Origin: Opitutia bacterium
GTDB taxonomy: Bacteria; Verrucomicrobiota; Verrucomicrobiia; Opitutales; Opitutaceae
DNA length: 64,000 nt
NCBI GenBank assembly: GCA_016217595.1
Contig: JACRHS010000032.1
Coordinates: forward strand, 186,001 to 250,000
Direction of reading: 5' to 3'
The stretch's first letter is position 1. Each line of letters opens with the position of its first letter. A program made the position numbers and the translations under genes. Below, piece by piece: positions 1 to 7,900 of the stretch. Under the pieces are notes generated by a model. It ran no database searches. It saw only the letters and a list, made by a program, of their open reading frames with translations, and was not told the DNA's origin.

Positions 1-501
1 GGCATCGGCGGCGGCTACCAGGGTGAGGGGACGAAGACCGTCATCCCCAGCAAGGCGTTCGTGAAAATGAGCTGCCGGCTCGTGCCGAACCAGACGCCGG
101 AGAAAATCCGCGAGCTCGTTTACGGCGCCATCCGCGCGCGCATGCCGAAGGACGTCACCTATCGCATCGTCGACCAGCACGACGGTTGTCCCTATGTCGT
201 GGTGCCGCCGGGCCGCTCCAACACGCCCGCCGATCAGTCGCCGGTGCTCGCCAAGGCGTTTCGCGCGGTCGACACCGCCGTGACCGAGGTCTTCGGCCGG
301 GCGCCGCTCTATCTGCGCGAAGGCGGGAGCGTGCCGATCATCGGCGAGATCAAGCGCGTGCTCGGGCTCGATTCGGTGCTGCTGGGGTTGTTCCTCCCCG
401 AGGACAATCTGCATGCGCCCAACGAGAGCTTTAACTTGAACGTCATGCGCAAAGGCATCGCCGCCTCGGAGAAGATTCTCGCGGCGTTGGCGCGCGGCTG
501 A
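1..501 (+). CDS. M20-family metallopeptidase (dipeptidase type), C-terminal part
   Basis: The reading frame is open from the first base of the window, so the gene begins upstream and only the last ~166 residues are present. The visible part begins in the lid/dimerisation domain, with the GYQGEGTKTVIP segment typical of M20 dipeptidases followed by KMSCRLVPNQ. It ends with the returning catalytic-domain segment HAPNESFN, whose His is normally a metal ligand in this family. M20 enzymes are zinc- or cobalt-dependent peptidases that cleave dipeptides or remove N-acyl groups. Substrate cannot be judged from this fragment. It ends 73 bases before the sulfatase, on the same strand. Family assignment is confident; the exact subfamily is inferred. 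Confidence 0.85.
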   Translation, partial: GIGGGYQGEGTKTVIPSKAFVKMSCRLVPNQTPEKIRELVYGAIRARMPKDVTYRIVDQHDGCPYVVVPPGRSNTPADQSPVLAKAFRAVDTAVTEVFGRAPLYLREGGSVPIIGEIKRVLGLDSVLLGLFLPEDNLHAPNESFNLNVMRKGIAASEKILAALARG

Positions 502-574
502 GTTGCGCCCCGGGCGCGGGGGAAGATTTCGCTTTGCGTCGCCGGACCGGTGACGCAAGGTGGGGCTTTCCCCC

Positions 575-2110
575 ATGAGAACGCTTTTTCCCCTTGGCGG
601 TCTGGCCAGTCTCTGGCTCGCCGCGACCGTGTTGGCCGCGCCGGCGTCGCGTCCGAACATTTTGTTCATCATGACCGACGACCATGCGGCGCACGCCATC
701 GGCGCCTACGGCAGTCGCGTCAACCAGACGCCGCAGCTCGACCGCCTCGCGCGCGAGGGCATGCGACTGGACCGCTGCTTCGCCACCAACTCGATTTGCA
801 CGCCGAGCCGCGCGACCATCCTCACCGGCAAATACAGTCATCTCAACGGCGTGCCGGTCTTCAATCGCTTCGACGGCGCGCAGCCGAACGTGGCGAAGTA
901 TCTTCAGGCCGCCGGCTATTACACCGGCATGCTCGGCAAATGGCATCTGGGCAGCCGGCCCACGGGCTTTGACCAATGGAGCATCCTGCCCGGGCAGGGC
1001 GCGTACTTCGACCCGGCGTTTTTCACGCCCGAGGGTCGCAAGGTCATCAAAGGCTACGCCACCGACATCATCACCGACCTCGCCATCGACTTCATGAAGA
1101 ACCGGCCGGCGGACCGGCCGTTTTTCCTGATGTGCCACCACAAGGCGCCGCACCGTCCGTGGGAGCCCGATGCGAAACACCAGGCGATGTTCGCCGGGAA
1201 AAACATCCCCGAGCCGGAGACGCTCCACGACAATTACGCCACGCGCTCCGATGCGATCCGCGAGTGCACGCAGAAAGTTTTCCAAGACCTCACCCGCCGC
1301 GATTTGAAACTGGAGCCGCCCGCGGAATTGAAAGGCCCGGCCCGCCAGGCCTGGTTGTCGACCGCGCCGAAGGAAGTGGAGATTGAGGAGAACGGCAAAA
1401 AGACCGTCCTCACCGGCGATGCGCTCAACCGTTGGAAATACCAGCGCTACCTGCAGGACTACCTCGCGTGCGTGCAGTCGGTGGATGACAACGTTGGCCG
1501 CCTGCTCGACTGGCTCGACGCCGCCGGGCTGCGCGAAAACACCCTCGTGATCTACACCAGCGATCAGGGCTTTTTCCTCGGCGACCACGGACTGTTCGAC
1601 AAGCGCTTCATGTACGAAGAATCGCTGCGCATGCCGTTCCTCGTGCGCTGGCCCGGCGTGATCAAACCCGGTTCCGTGCAAGATGCCCTCGCGATCAACC
1701 CCGACTTCGCGCCGACCTTCCTCGACGCCGCCGGCCTGCCGGTGCCCGACGATATGCAGGGGCGCAGTCTGGTGGCCTTGTTCAAAGGCCAGCGACCGGC
1801 CGACTGGCGCGAGAGCATTTACTACCGTTATTACCACGATCCCGGGCACCACAACACCCGCGCGCACTACGGCGTGCGCACCGCCACCCACAAATTGATC
1901 TGCTTCTGGAAAACGGACCAGTGGGAGCTGTACGACCTCGGGCGCGATCCCGCCGAGTTGCACAACCTCTACGCCGACCCGGCGCAGCAACCGCTGGTGG
2001 CGAAGCTGAAGGCGGAACTCTTCCGTCTGAAAAAGGAGCTCAAAGACGAGGATCAGTTTGCGCACGCGCAGCCGCCCCCCGGCGTCGACGGCATGGGCCC
2101 GCCGCCTTGA
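575..2110 (+). CDS. Secreted formylglycine-dependent sulfatase
   Basis: A 511-residue arylsulfatase-type enzyme that hydrolyses sulfate esters, probably on a polysaccharide or glycan. An N-terminal signal peptide (about residues 1-22, ending LAAPA) directs it across the inner membrane. The metal-binding DD pair lies at residues 35-36. CTPSRA at 75-80 is the sulfatase signature whose Cys is converted to formylglycine. A GDHGLF motif in the C-terminal half completes the alkaline-phosphatase-like fold. ATG 575 was preferred over GTG 560 because it places the signal peptide at the N-terminus. No maturase is visible in the window. Length is normal for the family. The substrate is unknown. Confidence 0.93.
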   Translation: MRTLFPLGGLASLWLAATVLAAPASRPNILFIMTDDHAAHAIGAYGSRVNQTPQLDRLAREGMRLDRCFATNSICTPSRATILTGKYSHLNGVPVFNRFDGAQPNVAKYLQAAGYYTGMLGKWHLGSRPTGFDQWSILPGQGAYFDPAFFTPEGRKVIKGYATDIITDLAIDFMKNRPADRPFFLMCHHKAPHRPWEPDAKHQAMFAGKNIPEPETLHDNYATRSDAIRECTQKVFQDLTRRDLKLEPPAELKGPARQAWLSTAPKEVEIEENGKKTVLTGDALNRWKYQRYLQDYLACVQSVDDNVGRLLDWLDAAGLRENTLVIYTSDQGFFLGDHGLFDKRFMYEESLRMPFLVRWPGVIKPGSVQDALAINPDFAPTFLDAAGLPVPDDMQGRSLVALFKGQRPADWRESIYYRYYHDPGHHNTRAHYGVRTATHKLICFWKTDQWELYDLGRDPAELHNLYADPAQQPLVAKLKAELFRLKKELKDEDQFAHAQPPPGVDGMGPPP

Positions 2111-2179
2111 GCGCCGGAAAAACGGGATCGACAGCCGGGCGGCGCTCATTTTGGCTCCGCGCCCATTTCCCGCATCGCC

Positions 2180-2266
2180 ATGTTGCTCCGTCCCGACATT
2201 ATGATTCCGATTATCGGCACGATTATTATTCCCTGCCGCCGGTCCGGGCGCGGAGAAATGGCTTAA
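2180..2266 (+). CDS. Isoleucine-rich leader peptide of cimA (28 aa)
   Basis: A short open frame starting ATG 2180 and stopping TAA 2264-2266 encodes 28 residues. Seven are isoleucine (positions 7, 9, 11, 12, 15, 16 and 17), including three consecutive ATT codons at 2222-2230. The first ten or so residues read MLLRPDIMIPII. It lies 64 bases before citramalate synthase, the entry enzyme of the pyruvate route to isoleucine, and is followed by a perfect intrinsic terminator. This is the classical layout of amino-acid attenuation: ribosomes stalling at Ile codons when charged tRNA-Ile is scarce would favour antitermination. No clear Shine-Dalgarno sequence precedes it. The role is inferred from architecture. 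Confidence 0.8.
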   Translation: MLLRPDIMIPIIGTIIIPCRRSGRGEMA

Positions 2267-2306
2267 GCAAACCTGCGAAACCACGAACCTCTCCACACCC
2301 CGGGCC
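2241..2306 (+). promoter_or_regulatory. Predicted antiterminator pairing of the cimA attenuator
   Basis: GGTCCGGG at 2241-2248 can pair with CCCGGGCC at 2299-2306, eight pairs with a single G-U. This would consume the 5' arm of the terminator. Just upstream, CGCC (2237-2240) can instead pair with GGCG (2247-2250). That alternative would be masked by a ribosome stalled on the Ile codons at 2222-2230. The three elements thus give the 1:2, 2:3 and 3:4 segments of a standard attenuator. Pairings were found by eye and no energies were computed. Confidence 0.6.
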
Positions 2307-2330
2307 GACACGCCCGGGGTTTATTTTTTC
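2298..2330 (+). terminator. Intrinsic terminator abutting cimA start codon
   Basis: CCCCGGGC (2298-2305) and GCCCGGGG (2312-2319) form a perfect 8-bp GC stem with a 6-base loop. The stem is followed by the T-rich run TTTATTTTTTC, which ends directly before the cimA ATG at 2331. The only G-rich stretch that could serve as ribosome-binding site (2316-2319) is buried in the 3' arm, so the hairpin could also limit translation. Confidence 0.9.
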
Positions 2331-3929
2331 ATGAACCACACTCCCGTCAAAATCTACGACACCACCCTGCGCGATGGCACCCAGGGCGAAGGCATCAGCT
2401 TTTCAGTGACGGACAAGCTGCTCATCACCGAGCGGCTCGACCGGTTCGGGGTCGATTACATCGAGGGCGGCTTCCCCGGCTCCAACCCCCGCGACATCGC
2501 CTATTTTGCCGAGGCCAAGAAACTGCGCCTCCAGCACGCCAAGATCGCCGCCTTCGGCTCCACCCGGCGCGCGGGCACCAAGGCCAGTGACGACGCCCAG
2601 CTCCAGACCCTGCTCGCCAGCGGCGTGCCGGTGATGACGCTCGTCGGGAAAACGTGGCTCCTGCATGTGAACGAGATTTTGCGCACCACGCCCGAGGAGA
2701 ATCTCGCCATGATCGAGGACTCCATCGCGTTCCTCGTGTCGCAGGGCCGCGAAGTCATCCACGACGGCGAACACTTTTTCGACGGCTTCAAGGACAACCC
2801 CGATTACGCGTTGCGCACGCTCGCGGCGGCGCTGCGCGGCGGGGCGAGCAACCTCACGCTGTGCGACACCAACGGCGGCACGATGGTCGAGGACTTTCAG
2901 CGCATTGTCGGCCGCGTGGTGAGCGAATTCGGCGCCGACAAGGTCGGGGTGCATTGCCACAACGACAGCGGTCTCGGCGTCGCCGTCTCGCTGGCGGGCG
3001 TCGCGGCGGGCGCGTCGCTCGTGCAGGGCACGGTGAACGGTTACGGCGAACGCACCGGCAACGCCAACCTCGTGTCCATCCTGCCGAGCCTGTTTCTCAA
3101 AATGGGCCGCACCGCGCGGTGCGCGGCGAATCTCGGCCAGCTGCGCGAGCTCTCGCTCTACTTCGACGAACTGGCTAATTTGCGGCCCGACACGAAGGCG
3201 CCGTACGTCGGGGCGTCGGCCTTCGCGCACAAGGGCGGCCTGCACGCCAATGCCGCGCAGAAGGTGAAATGCAGTTACGAGCACATCGATCCCGCGCTGG
3301 TGGGCAACCGCACGCGCGTGCTCGTCTCCGACATGGCCGGGCGCAGCACCATCGTCATGAAGGCGCGCGAGCTCGGCTACGAGATCGACGAGAAATCGGC
3401 CGCGGTGAAGGCGCTGATCGAGGAGTTGAAGGAGCTGGAATATCGCGGCTACGAATTCGAGGCGGCGGATGCGTCGCTAAAATTGCTCATCGTGAAAGCG
3501 CTCGGGCAGCGGCCCCAGTTTTTCGAGATCGATGGCTACCGCGTGATCGTCGAGCGGCATCAGCGCGAGCTGTTCGCCGAGGCCACCGTGAAATTGCGCG
3601 TCGGCGGGCAGAGCTTTCACACCGTGGCGGAGTGCACCGGTCCGATCGGGGCGCTCGACAAGGCGTTGCGGCTCGCGTTGGAACGCGTGTATCCGCAGCT
3701 CAAGGAGGTCGAGCTGCGCGACTACAAAGTCCGCATTCTCGAAGGCCGCCAGGGCACCAACAGCCGCACGCGTGTGCTGATCGAAAGCAGCGATGGCGCG
3801 AAGATGTGGGGCACCGTGGGCGTCAGCGAAAATATCATCGACGCCTCGTGGGAGGCGCTGACCGATTCGGTCAACTACAAGCTCATGCAGAGCGGCGCCG
3901 CCGCGCCGGTGCCGCCGCCTTCGGCGTGA
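2331..3929 (+). CDS. cimA: (R)-citramalate synthase
   Basis: A 532-residue enzyme condensing pyruvate and acetyl-CoA to (R)-citramalate. This is the first step of the threonine-independent route to 2-oxobutyrate and isoleucine. DTTLRDGTQGEG (about residues 10-21) is the catalytic start of the HMGL/IPMS-like TIM barrel, and the HCHND segment supplies the metal-binding HxH motif. The last ~150 residues match the LeuA-type dimerisation/regulatory domain, normally the site of isoleucine feedback inhibition. FSVTDK and IEGGFPGSNPRD fit the long CimA type better than 2-isopropylmalate or homocitrate synthase. The start codon follows the attenuator terminator without spacing. The 3' end overlaps cdd, on the other strand, by 47 bases. 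Confidence 0.92.
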   Translation: MNHTPVKIYDTTLRDGTQGEGISFSVTDKLLITERLDRFGVDYIEGGFPGSNPRDIAYFAEAKKLRLQHAKIAAFGSTRRAGTKASDDAQLQTLLASGVPVMTLVGKTWLLHVNEILRTTPEENLAMIEDSIAFLVSQGREVIHDGEHFFDGFKDNPDYALRTLAAALRGGASNLTLCDTNGGTMVEDFQRIVGRVVSEFGADKVGVHCHNDSGLGVAVSLAGVAAGASLVQGTVNGYGERTGNANLVSILPSLFLKMGRTARCAANLGQLRELSLYFDELANLRPDTKAPYVGASAFAHKGGLHANAAQKVKCSYEHIDPALVGNRTRVLVSDMAGRSTIVMKARELGYEIDEKSAAVKALIEELKELEYRGYEFEAADASLKLLIVKALGQRPQFFEIDGYRVIVERHQRELFAEATVKLRVGGQSFHTVAECTGPIGALDKALRLALERVYPQLKEVELRDYKVRILEGRQGTNSRTRVLIESSDGAKMWGTVGVSENIIDASWEALTDSVNYKLMQSGAAAPVPPPSA

Positions 3930-4332
3930 GATTGGCGGGGCCAAACGCATCGGGCAGCAGGTCGGCGAGCGTCGTTTCCAGGCGCGCTGGTCCGTCGCAA
4001 AGGCTGACAACCGGCGCGTCAGGTCCGAATTCGTTGATCACCTGCCGGCACGCTCCGCACGGCGCGGTCGGCGTGGCGGTCGGCGTGTAGACGACCACCG
4101 CGCGCACGGCGGTCTCGCCCGCCGCCACCGCGGAAAAGATGGCGGTGCGCTCGGCGCAATTGCACAGCCCGTAGGAGGCGTTCTCGACATTGCAACCGGC
4201 GTAGATTTTGCCGCTGCCGGCGAGCACGGCGGCGCCGACGTGAAATTTGGAGTAGGGGGCGTACGCGCGCGCGGCGGCGGCACGCGCGGCGGTGGCGAGG
4301 CGACGACAGACGGGGCCGGAGAGTTTGGGCAT
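3883..4332 (-). CDS. cdd: Cytidine deaminase
   Basis: A 149-residue homotetrameric-type cytidine deaminase that converts cytidine and deoxycytidine to (deoxy)uridine in pyrimidine salvage. The N-terminal substrate segment YAPYSKFHVGAA is followed by CNVENASYG. The zinc site is CAER, with catalytic Glu, plus PCGACRQ, which supplies the other two zinc Cys. A longer frame starts at 4416, but ATG 4332 (MPKLSG) gives the usual family length. The C-terminus carries an Ala/Pro/Arg-rich tail beyond the normal fold, which is the part overlapping the cimA end. The gene is convergent with cimA. Confidence 0.93.
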   Translation of the reverse strand: MPKLSGPVCRRLATAARAAAARAYAPYSKFHVGAAVLAGSGKIYAGCNVENASYGLCNCAERTAIFSAVAAGETAVRAVVVYTPTATPTAPCGACRQVINEFGPDAPVVSLCDGPARLETTLADLLPDAFGPANLTPKAAAPARRRRSA

Positions 4333-4526
4333 GCACTCAATGTAGGCATCCGGCGCGTGGTGCGAAGCGCAATGTTCCCCGCGCACTATCTCTGTCGCAG
4401 ATCGCGCGCGCGGCATGGAGCAACCCCTGCTGTGGAAATTTTGCGCCCACCTTTCGGGCCGCGTCGTTTGACAACTCGTGCATTAGTTTTAGCCATAATG
4501 TAGAAAAGCAAAACTGATCCTACTCC

Positions 4527-4922
4527 ATGAAGCCTGCTCTTCTTTCCGCCCCAAGGTCAGTTACCCGTGCAAGCGTTTGGGGCACTGCTGTGGCTTTGGC
4601 GCTCGGGATCTCGTCAGCTTACACAATGCGGGCGGCTGCCGCTCCCGCTCCAGTCGTCGCCAGGGAAATCTATTCCGAGCATTGCGCCAGTTGTCACGGA
4701 CGCGATGGCAAGGCGCAGACCCGACTCGGTCGGAAGTCTGGCGCCAAGGATCTCACCGACAAAAAAGCCATGGCCCGCCTCACCGATGAGGACATCGCAA
4801 AAACCATCCGCCTCGGTCGCAAGAACGCCCAGGGCGAGGAGTTGATGGAGCCGTTTGGCCGCACCCTTTCCGAGCCGCAAATTGCCGCGCTCGTTCCGTT
4901 AGTTCGTTCGTATTCCCAGTAA
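4527..4922 (+). CDS. Exported monoheme c-type cytochrome
   Basis: A 131-residue protein with an N-terminal signal segment (hydrophobic stretch about residues 18-38). It has one heme-c attachment motif, CASCH at residues 53-57, in the HCASCHGRDG context of small class I cytochromes. The Met in ELMEPFG is a plausible distal ligand. It should sit in the periplasm as a single-electron carrier. It lies 47 bases before the octaheme cytochrome and on the same strand, so it may pass electrons to or from the putative porin-cytochrome complex. That role is inferred from position. Nothing recognisable lies between it and cdd, apart from a weak promoter-like pair. Confidence 0.9.
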   Translation: MKPALLSAPRSVTRASVWGTAVALALGISSAYTMRAAAAPAPVVAREIYSEHCASCHGRDGKAQTRLGRKSGAKDLTDKKAMARLTDEDIAKTIRLGRKNAQGEELMEPFGRTLSEPQIAALVPLVRSYSQ

Positions 4923-4969
4923 CCTCCACCCGGATCACCAGCAGGTCCTATCCCTCAAACTAGCATGCC

Positions 4970-5779
4970 ATGCCTCAGACATACCGCTCGTTTCGCCTGC
5001 CGCGTCCGTCCCGCCGGACCTTGATCTTTGGTGGGGTCGTCCTCTGGGCGATCCTGCTCGTCTCCTGCAGCCTCACGAACCGCACGATCACCGCCACGCC
5101 CCAGATTCCGGGCGCGGTGGTGGTGGGTTCGGAGAGTTGCGCCAAATGCCACCGCAACATCACGCGTGCGTTTCACGACGCCACGCATGCGCGGTTGGTC
5201 GCGACTTCGGAGGATGGAAAAAAACAGAACGTCTCCTGCGAATCCTGCCACGGTCCGGGCAGCCTGCACATCAAGGCCGGCTCGCGCGACACGATCCTCA
5301 ATCCCAAGCGCAAACCCGAAACCTGCCTCCAGTGCCACATCAACACCCGCGCCGAGTTTTCGCTGCCGCACACGCATCCGGTGCTCGCGGGGACGATCGG
5401 TTGCACGGCGTGCCATAATCCGCACGAGTCCGACGCCAATCCGGCCCGCGCCGGCGCGCACTCGCTCCAGGCGTCGGTGAACGCCACCTGCGCCAAATGC
5501 CACCCGGCGCAAGCCGGCCCGTTCACGTTCGAGCACGAAGTCATGCGCGAGGGCTGCGTTTCCTGCCACTCGCCGCACGGCTCGGTCAACGACAAGATGC
5601 TCAAGGCGCGCAACACCAGCCTGTGCTACCAATGCCACTTCCAGCCGCAGGCGAGCGGAGTGCAGATCATGCACGGCGGCGTCGACCACAGTAACAACGT
5701 CATCCGCGGCACCTGCTGGACCGCGGGATGCCACGAGGCCATCCACGGCTCGCACGTAAACTCCAACCTGCGCTACTGA
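4970..5779 (+). CDS. Octaheme c-type cytochrome lipoprotein (MtrA/DmsE/PioA-like)
   Basis: A 269-residue multiheme cytochrome. CXXCH motifs start at residues 57, 90, 119, 145, 174, 196 and 219, and an eighth site at 249-255 has the CX4CH spacing. Extra His residues between motifs can serve as distal ligands. A basic N-terminus, a hydrophobic stretch and LLVSC (Cys33) form a lipobox, suggesting membrane attachment rather than a free periplasmic protein. The stop codon overlaps the next gene's ATG (TGATG at 5777-5781), so it is translationally coupled to the outer-membrane barrel gene. This pairing matches MtrA/MtrB and PioA/PioB conduits, although those cytochromes usually carry ten hemes. Confidence 0.88.
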   Translation: MPQTYRSFRLPRPSRRTLIFGGVVLWAILLVSCSLTNRTITATPQIPGAVVVGSESCAKCHRNITRAFHDATHARLVATSEDGKKQNVSCESCHGPGSLHIKAGSRDTILNPKRKPETCLQCHINTRAEFSLPHTHPVLAGTIGCTACHNPHESDANPARAGAHSLQASVNATCAKCHPAQAGPFTFEHEVMREGCVSCHSPHGSVNDKMLKARNTSLCYQCHFQPQASGVQIMHGGVDHSNNVIRGTCWTAGCHEAIHGSHVNSNLRY

Positions 5780-7869
5780 TGAAAACCATCGCTGACTTTC
5801 GCGTTTCATCGGCCGCTCCGCGTGGCGTGACGCGGCCCTTCATTCTCCTCGGTGCCTTCGTCGTCGGATCGTTGGTCGCGCCCCTCACCGCCCAGGTGAC
5901 GCTGTCGGGCACGGTGGCGACCAGCGCCGGCGGCACGTTGCTCAACGGCGACCGGCCGGCCTTTCAGGAATATTTCCGCCAGAAAAAAGACGGTTACGGC
6001 GGTCTGGAGGATTTCACGGTCACCCGCGCCACCGACGATCAACTCTTCCGTTTTGAGGCCCGGGTAATCCCGGGCAACGAGGAATACCGGTTCGCCGCGC
6101 GCTGGGAGAAATTCGACGCCTATTACATCGAGGCGAATTACCTCCAGTTCCGGACGTTTTACGATGGCTCGGGCGGGTTGTTCCGGCCGCGTGATCTCAG
6201 CTTCTCGTACTTTGACGAAGCGCTCGCGCTGGATCGCAGTTACCTGTCGTTCGAGATCGGCACGCTGGTGCCGGGCCGACCGCAGTGGCGTTTGCGTTAC
6301 GACCGCAACACCCGCAACGGCACGAAAAATTCGGTGCGCTGGGGCGATTCCAATCTCGCCGGCCAGCCATTCGTGCCGCGCGCTCCGGTACCCTCATACT
6401 TGTTGGTCGACGAAATCCGGCAGATCTTTTCCGCCGAAGTCGCCCAGCAGACGGATCGCGCCAACTGGAAGCTCGCCGGGCGCTATGAGCGCACCGAGTT
6501 GAACAACCGCCACGTGGCGCGTCGCCGGCCGATGGAGCCGCAGGACCGCTATGTGACGATGTACGACGGCACCAAGACCGATCTCTTCGCCAGCCACGGT
6601 TTCTACGAGCGGATCGTCAACGAGCACCTGCGCGTTTCCGCCGGCGGTCTCATCACCACCGTCGAGAGCGCGCTCGCCGGCAGCAGAGTCTACGGCGATG
6701 CGCCCAAGGCCATTTATGATGCGGCGTTTGCCCGGCGTCAGGCGGGCGACATCGGCTACTATGGGCTTACCGGCACGACCCGCTTGCAGCAGCATCTGGC
6801 GAATCTCAACGTCTACTACACGCCGTCGGAATACTGGAGTTTCCGCCCGACGGTGCGGTACGAACATCTGCGCATGAAGGGCGTCGAGGATCACACCGAC
6901 ACCGATTTCACCGGCGCGGCGCTCACCCCGACGATTCGCCCGATTGAGGCCAACAACCGCAACGATTGGGACGAGGTGATCGAGAGTCTGGAAGTGCGTT
7001 ACCGGCGGTGGAGCAATCTAAGCCTCTACGTGCGCGCCGAGCTCAATCAAGGCACGGGCAACCTCGTCGAGCAAAGCCTGCTCCTCACGAATCAGGCATC
7101 GGTGATCGACCGCGATACCGATTACACGCGCTATGGCCAGCGCTACACCGCCAGCGCCACGTGGTACGCGCGCCCCGGACTCACCCTGGCGGCGGATTAT
7201 AACTACCGGCTCAAACTGGCCGACTACCGCAACCGGCGCGATTCCACGGCGAATACCAACGCAGCCACCTCGCGTGATCGCTATCCGGCCTACATCGTCG
7301 ATAGCGACATCGAGTCGCGCGACGCCAGCTTCCGCCTCTCGTGGCGGCCGCGGTCGAGCCTCAGCCTCGTCACCCGCTACGCCTGGCAACACGCGCTGAC
7401 GACGACCACGATGGACCAGTTGCCCGAGATTATGCATGGCGATCTCCGCCGGCACATCGTCACCCAGTCTGTCACGTGGAATGTCACGCCGCGGCTGTAT
7501 TTTGCCACCAGCGTCAACCTCACTTACGACCAGCTCACGGTGCCGCCACACCGGCTCACGATGCACAGTGACAACAACTACGTGAGCGGCGCGCTCAACG
7601 CCGGGTACGCGCTCGGCAAGATCACCGACCTCTATCTCGACGTGAATCACTACCGCGCCGACAACTATATCGACAACTCTGCCGTCACGCTTCCGCTCAA
7701 CGCCGGCCAGAAAACGCAGAGCGCGTTTCTCACCTGGGTGCGCCGGCAGAGCCCCCGGCTCGTCTACACCGCGCGTTATGGCTACGCCGTGAACCGCGAC
7801 CTCGCGTTTGTCGGGCTCAACGATTACAAGGCGCACATCCTCTACGGCAAGGTGCAGTATAAATTCTGA
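5779..7869 (+). CDS. MtrB/PioB-type outer-membrane beta-barrel
   Basis: A 696-residue protein with a signal peptide ending near LTAQ (residues 37-40). The rest is almost entirely amphipathic strands rich in Tyr, Arg and Asp, ending in Phe (KVQYKF) as outer-membrane barrels do. In architecture, size and coupling to a multiheme cytochrome it matches the decaheme-associated MtrB/PioB family. That family forms a large barrel in which the cytochrome sits as a wire across the outer membrane. Start 5779 is fixed by the 1-base overlap with the upstream stop codon; a longer in-frame start at 5728 lies inside the cytochrome gene. Family membership is inferred from pattern, not from an alignment. Confidence 0.75.
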   Translation: MKTIADFRVSSAAPRGVTRPFILLGAFVVGSLVAPLTAQVTLSGTVATSAGGTLLNGDRPAFQEYFRQKKDGYGGLEDFTVTRATDDQLFRFEARVIPGNEEYRFAARWEKFDAYYIEANYLQFRTFYDGSGGLFRPRDLSFSYFDEALALDRSYLSFEIGTLVPGRPQWRLRYDRNTRNGTKNSVRWGDSNLAGQPFVPRAPVPSYLLVDEIRQIFSAEVAQQTDRANWKLAGRYERTELNNRHVARRRPMEPQDRYVTMYDGTKTDLFASHGFYERIVNEHLRVSAGGLITTVESALAGSRVYGDAPKAIYDAAFARRQAGDIGYYGLTGTTRLQQHLANLNVYYTPSEYWSFRPTVRYEHLRMKGVEDHTDTDFTGAALTPTIRPIEANNRNDWDEVIESLEVRYRRWSNLSLYVRAELNQGTGNLVEQSLLLTNQASVIDRDTDYTRYGQRYTASATWYARPGLTLAADYNYRLKLADYRNRRDSTANTNAATSRDRYPAYIVDSDIESRDASFRLSWRPRSSLSLVTRYAWQHALTTTTMDQLPEIMHGDLRRHIVTQSVTWNVTPRLYFATSVNLTYDQLTVPPHRLTMHSDNNYVSGALNAGYALGKITDLYLDVNHYRADNYIDNSAVTLPLNAGQKTQSAFLTWVRRQSPRLVYTARYGYAVNRDLAFVGLNDYKAHILYGKVQYKF

Positions 7870-7900
7870 TCCGGCCGCCCGCGGCTGGAACCTCCCCGTC

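Noticed and set aside
443-2311. A 622-residue open frame on the minus strand opposite the sulfatase and the leader peptide region.
   Set aside because: It is the antisense shadow of a high-GC gene: Arg/Val/Ala/His-rich without motifs, while the plus strand carries sulfatase catalytic signatures.
2140-2331. A T-box or other tRNA-sensing riboswitch upstream of cimA.
   Set aside because: No T-box consensus or specifier stem could be seen, whereas the Ile-rich frame and alternative hairpins fully explain the leader.
4468-4499. TTGACA (4468-4473) and CATAAT (4494-4499) upstream of the monoheme cytochrome gene as a sigma-70 promoter.
   Set aside because: The spacing is 20 bases, outside the usual 16-18, so I did not list it as a feature, although it remains the best candidate in that gap.
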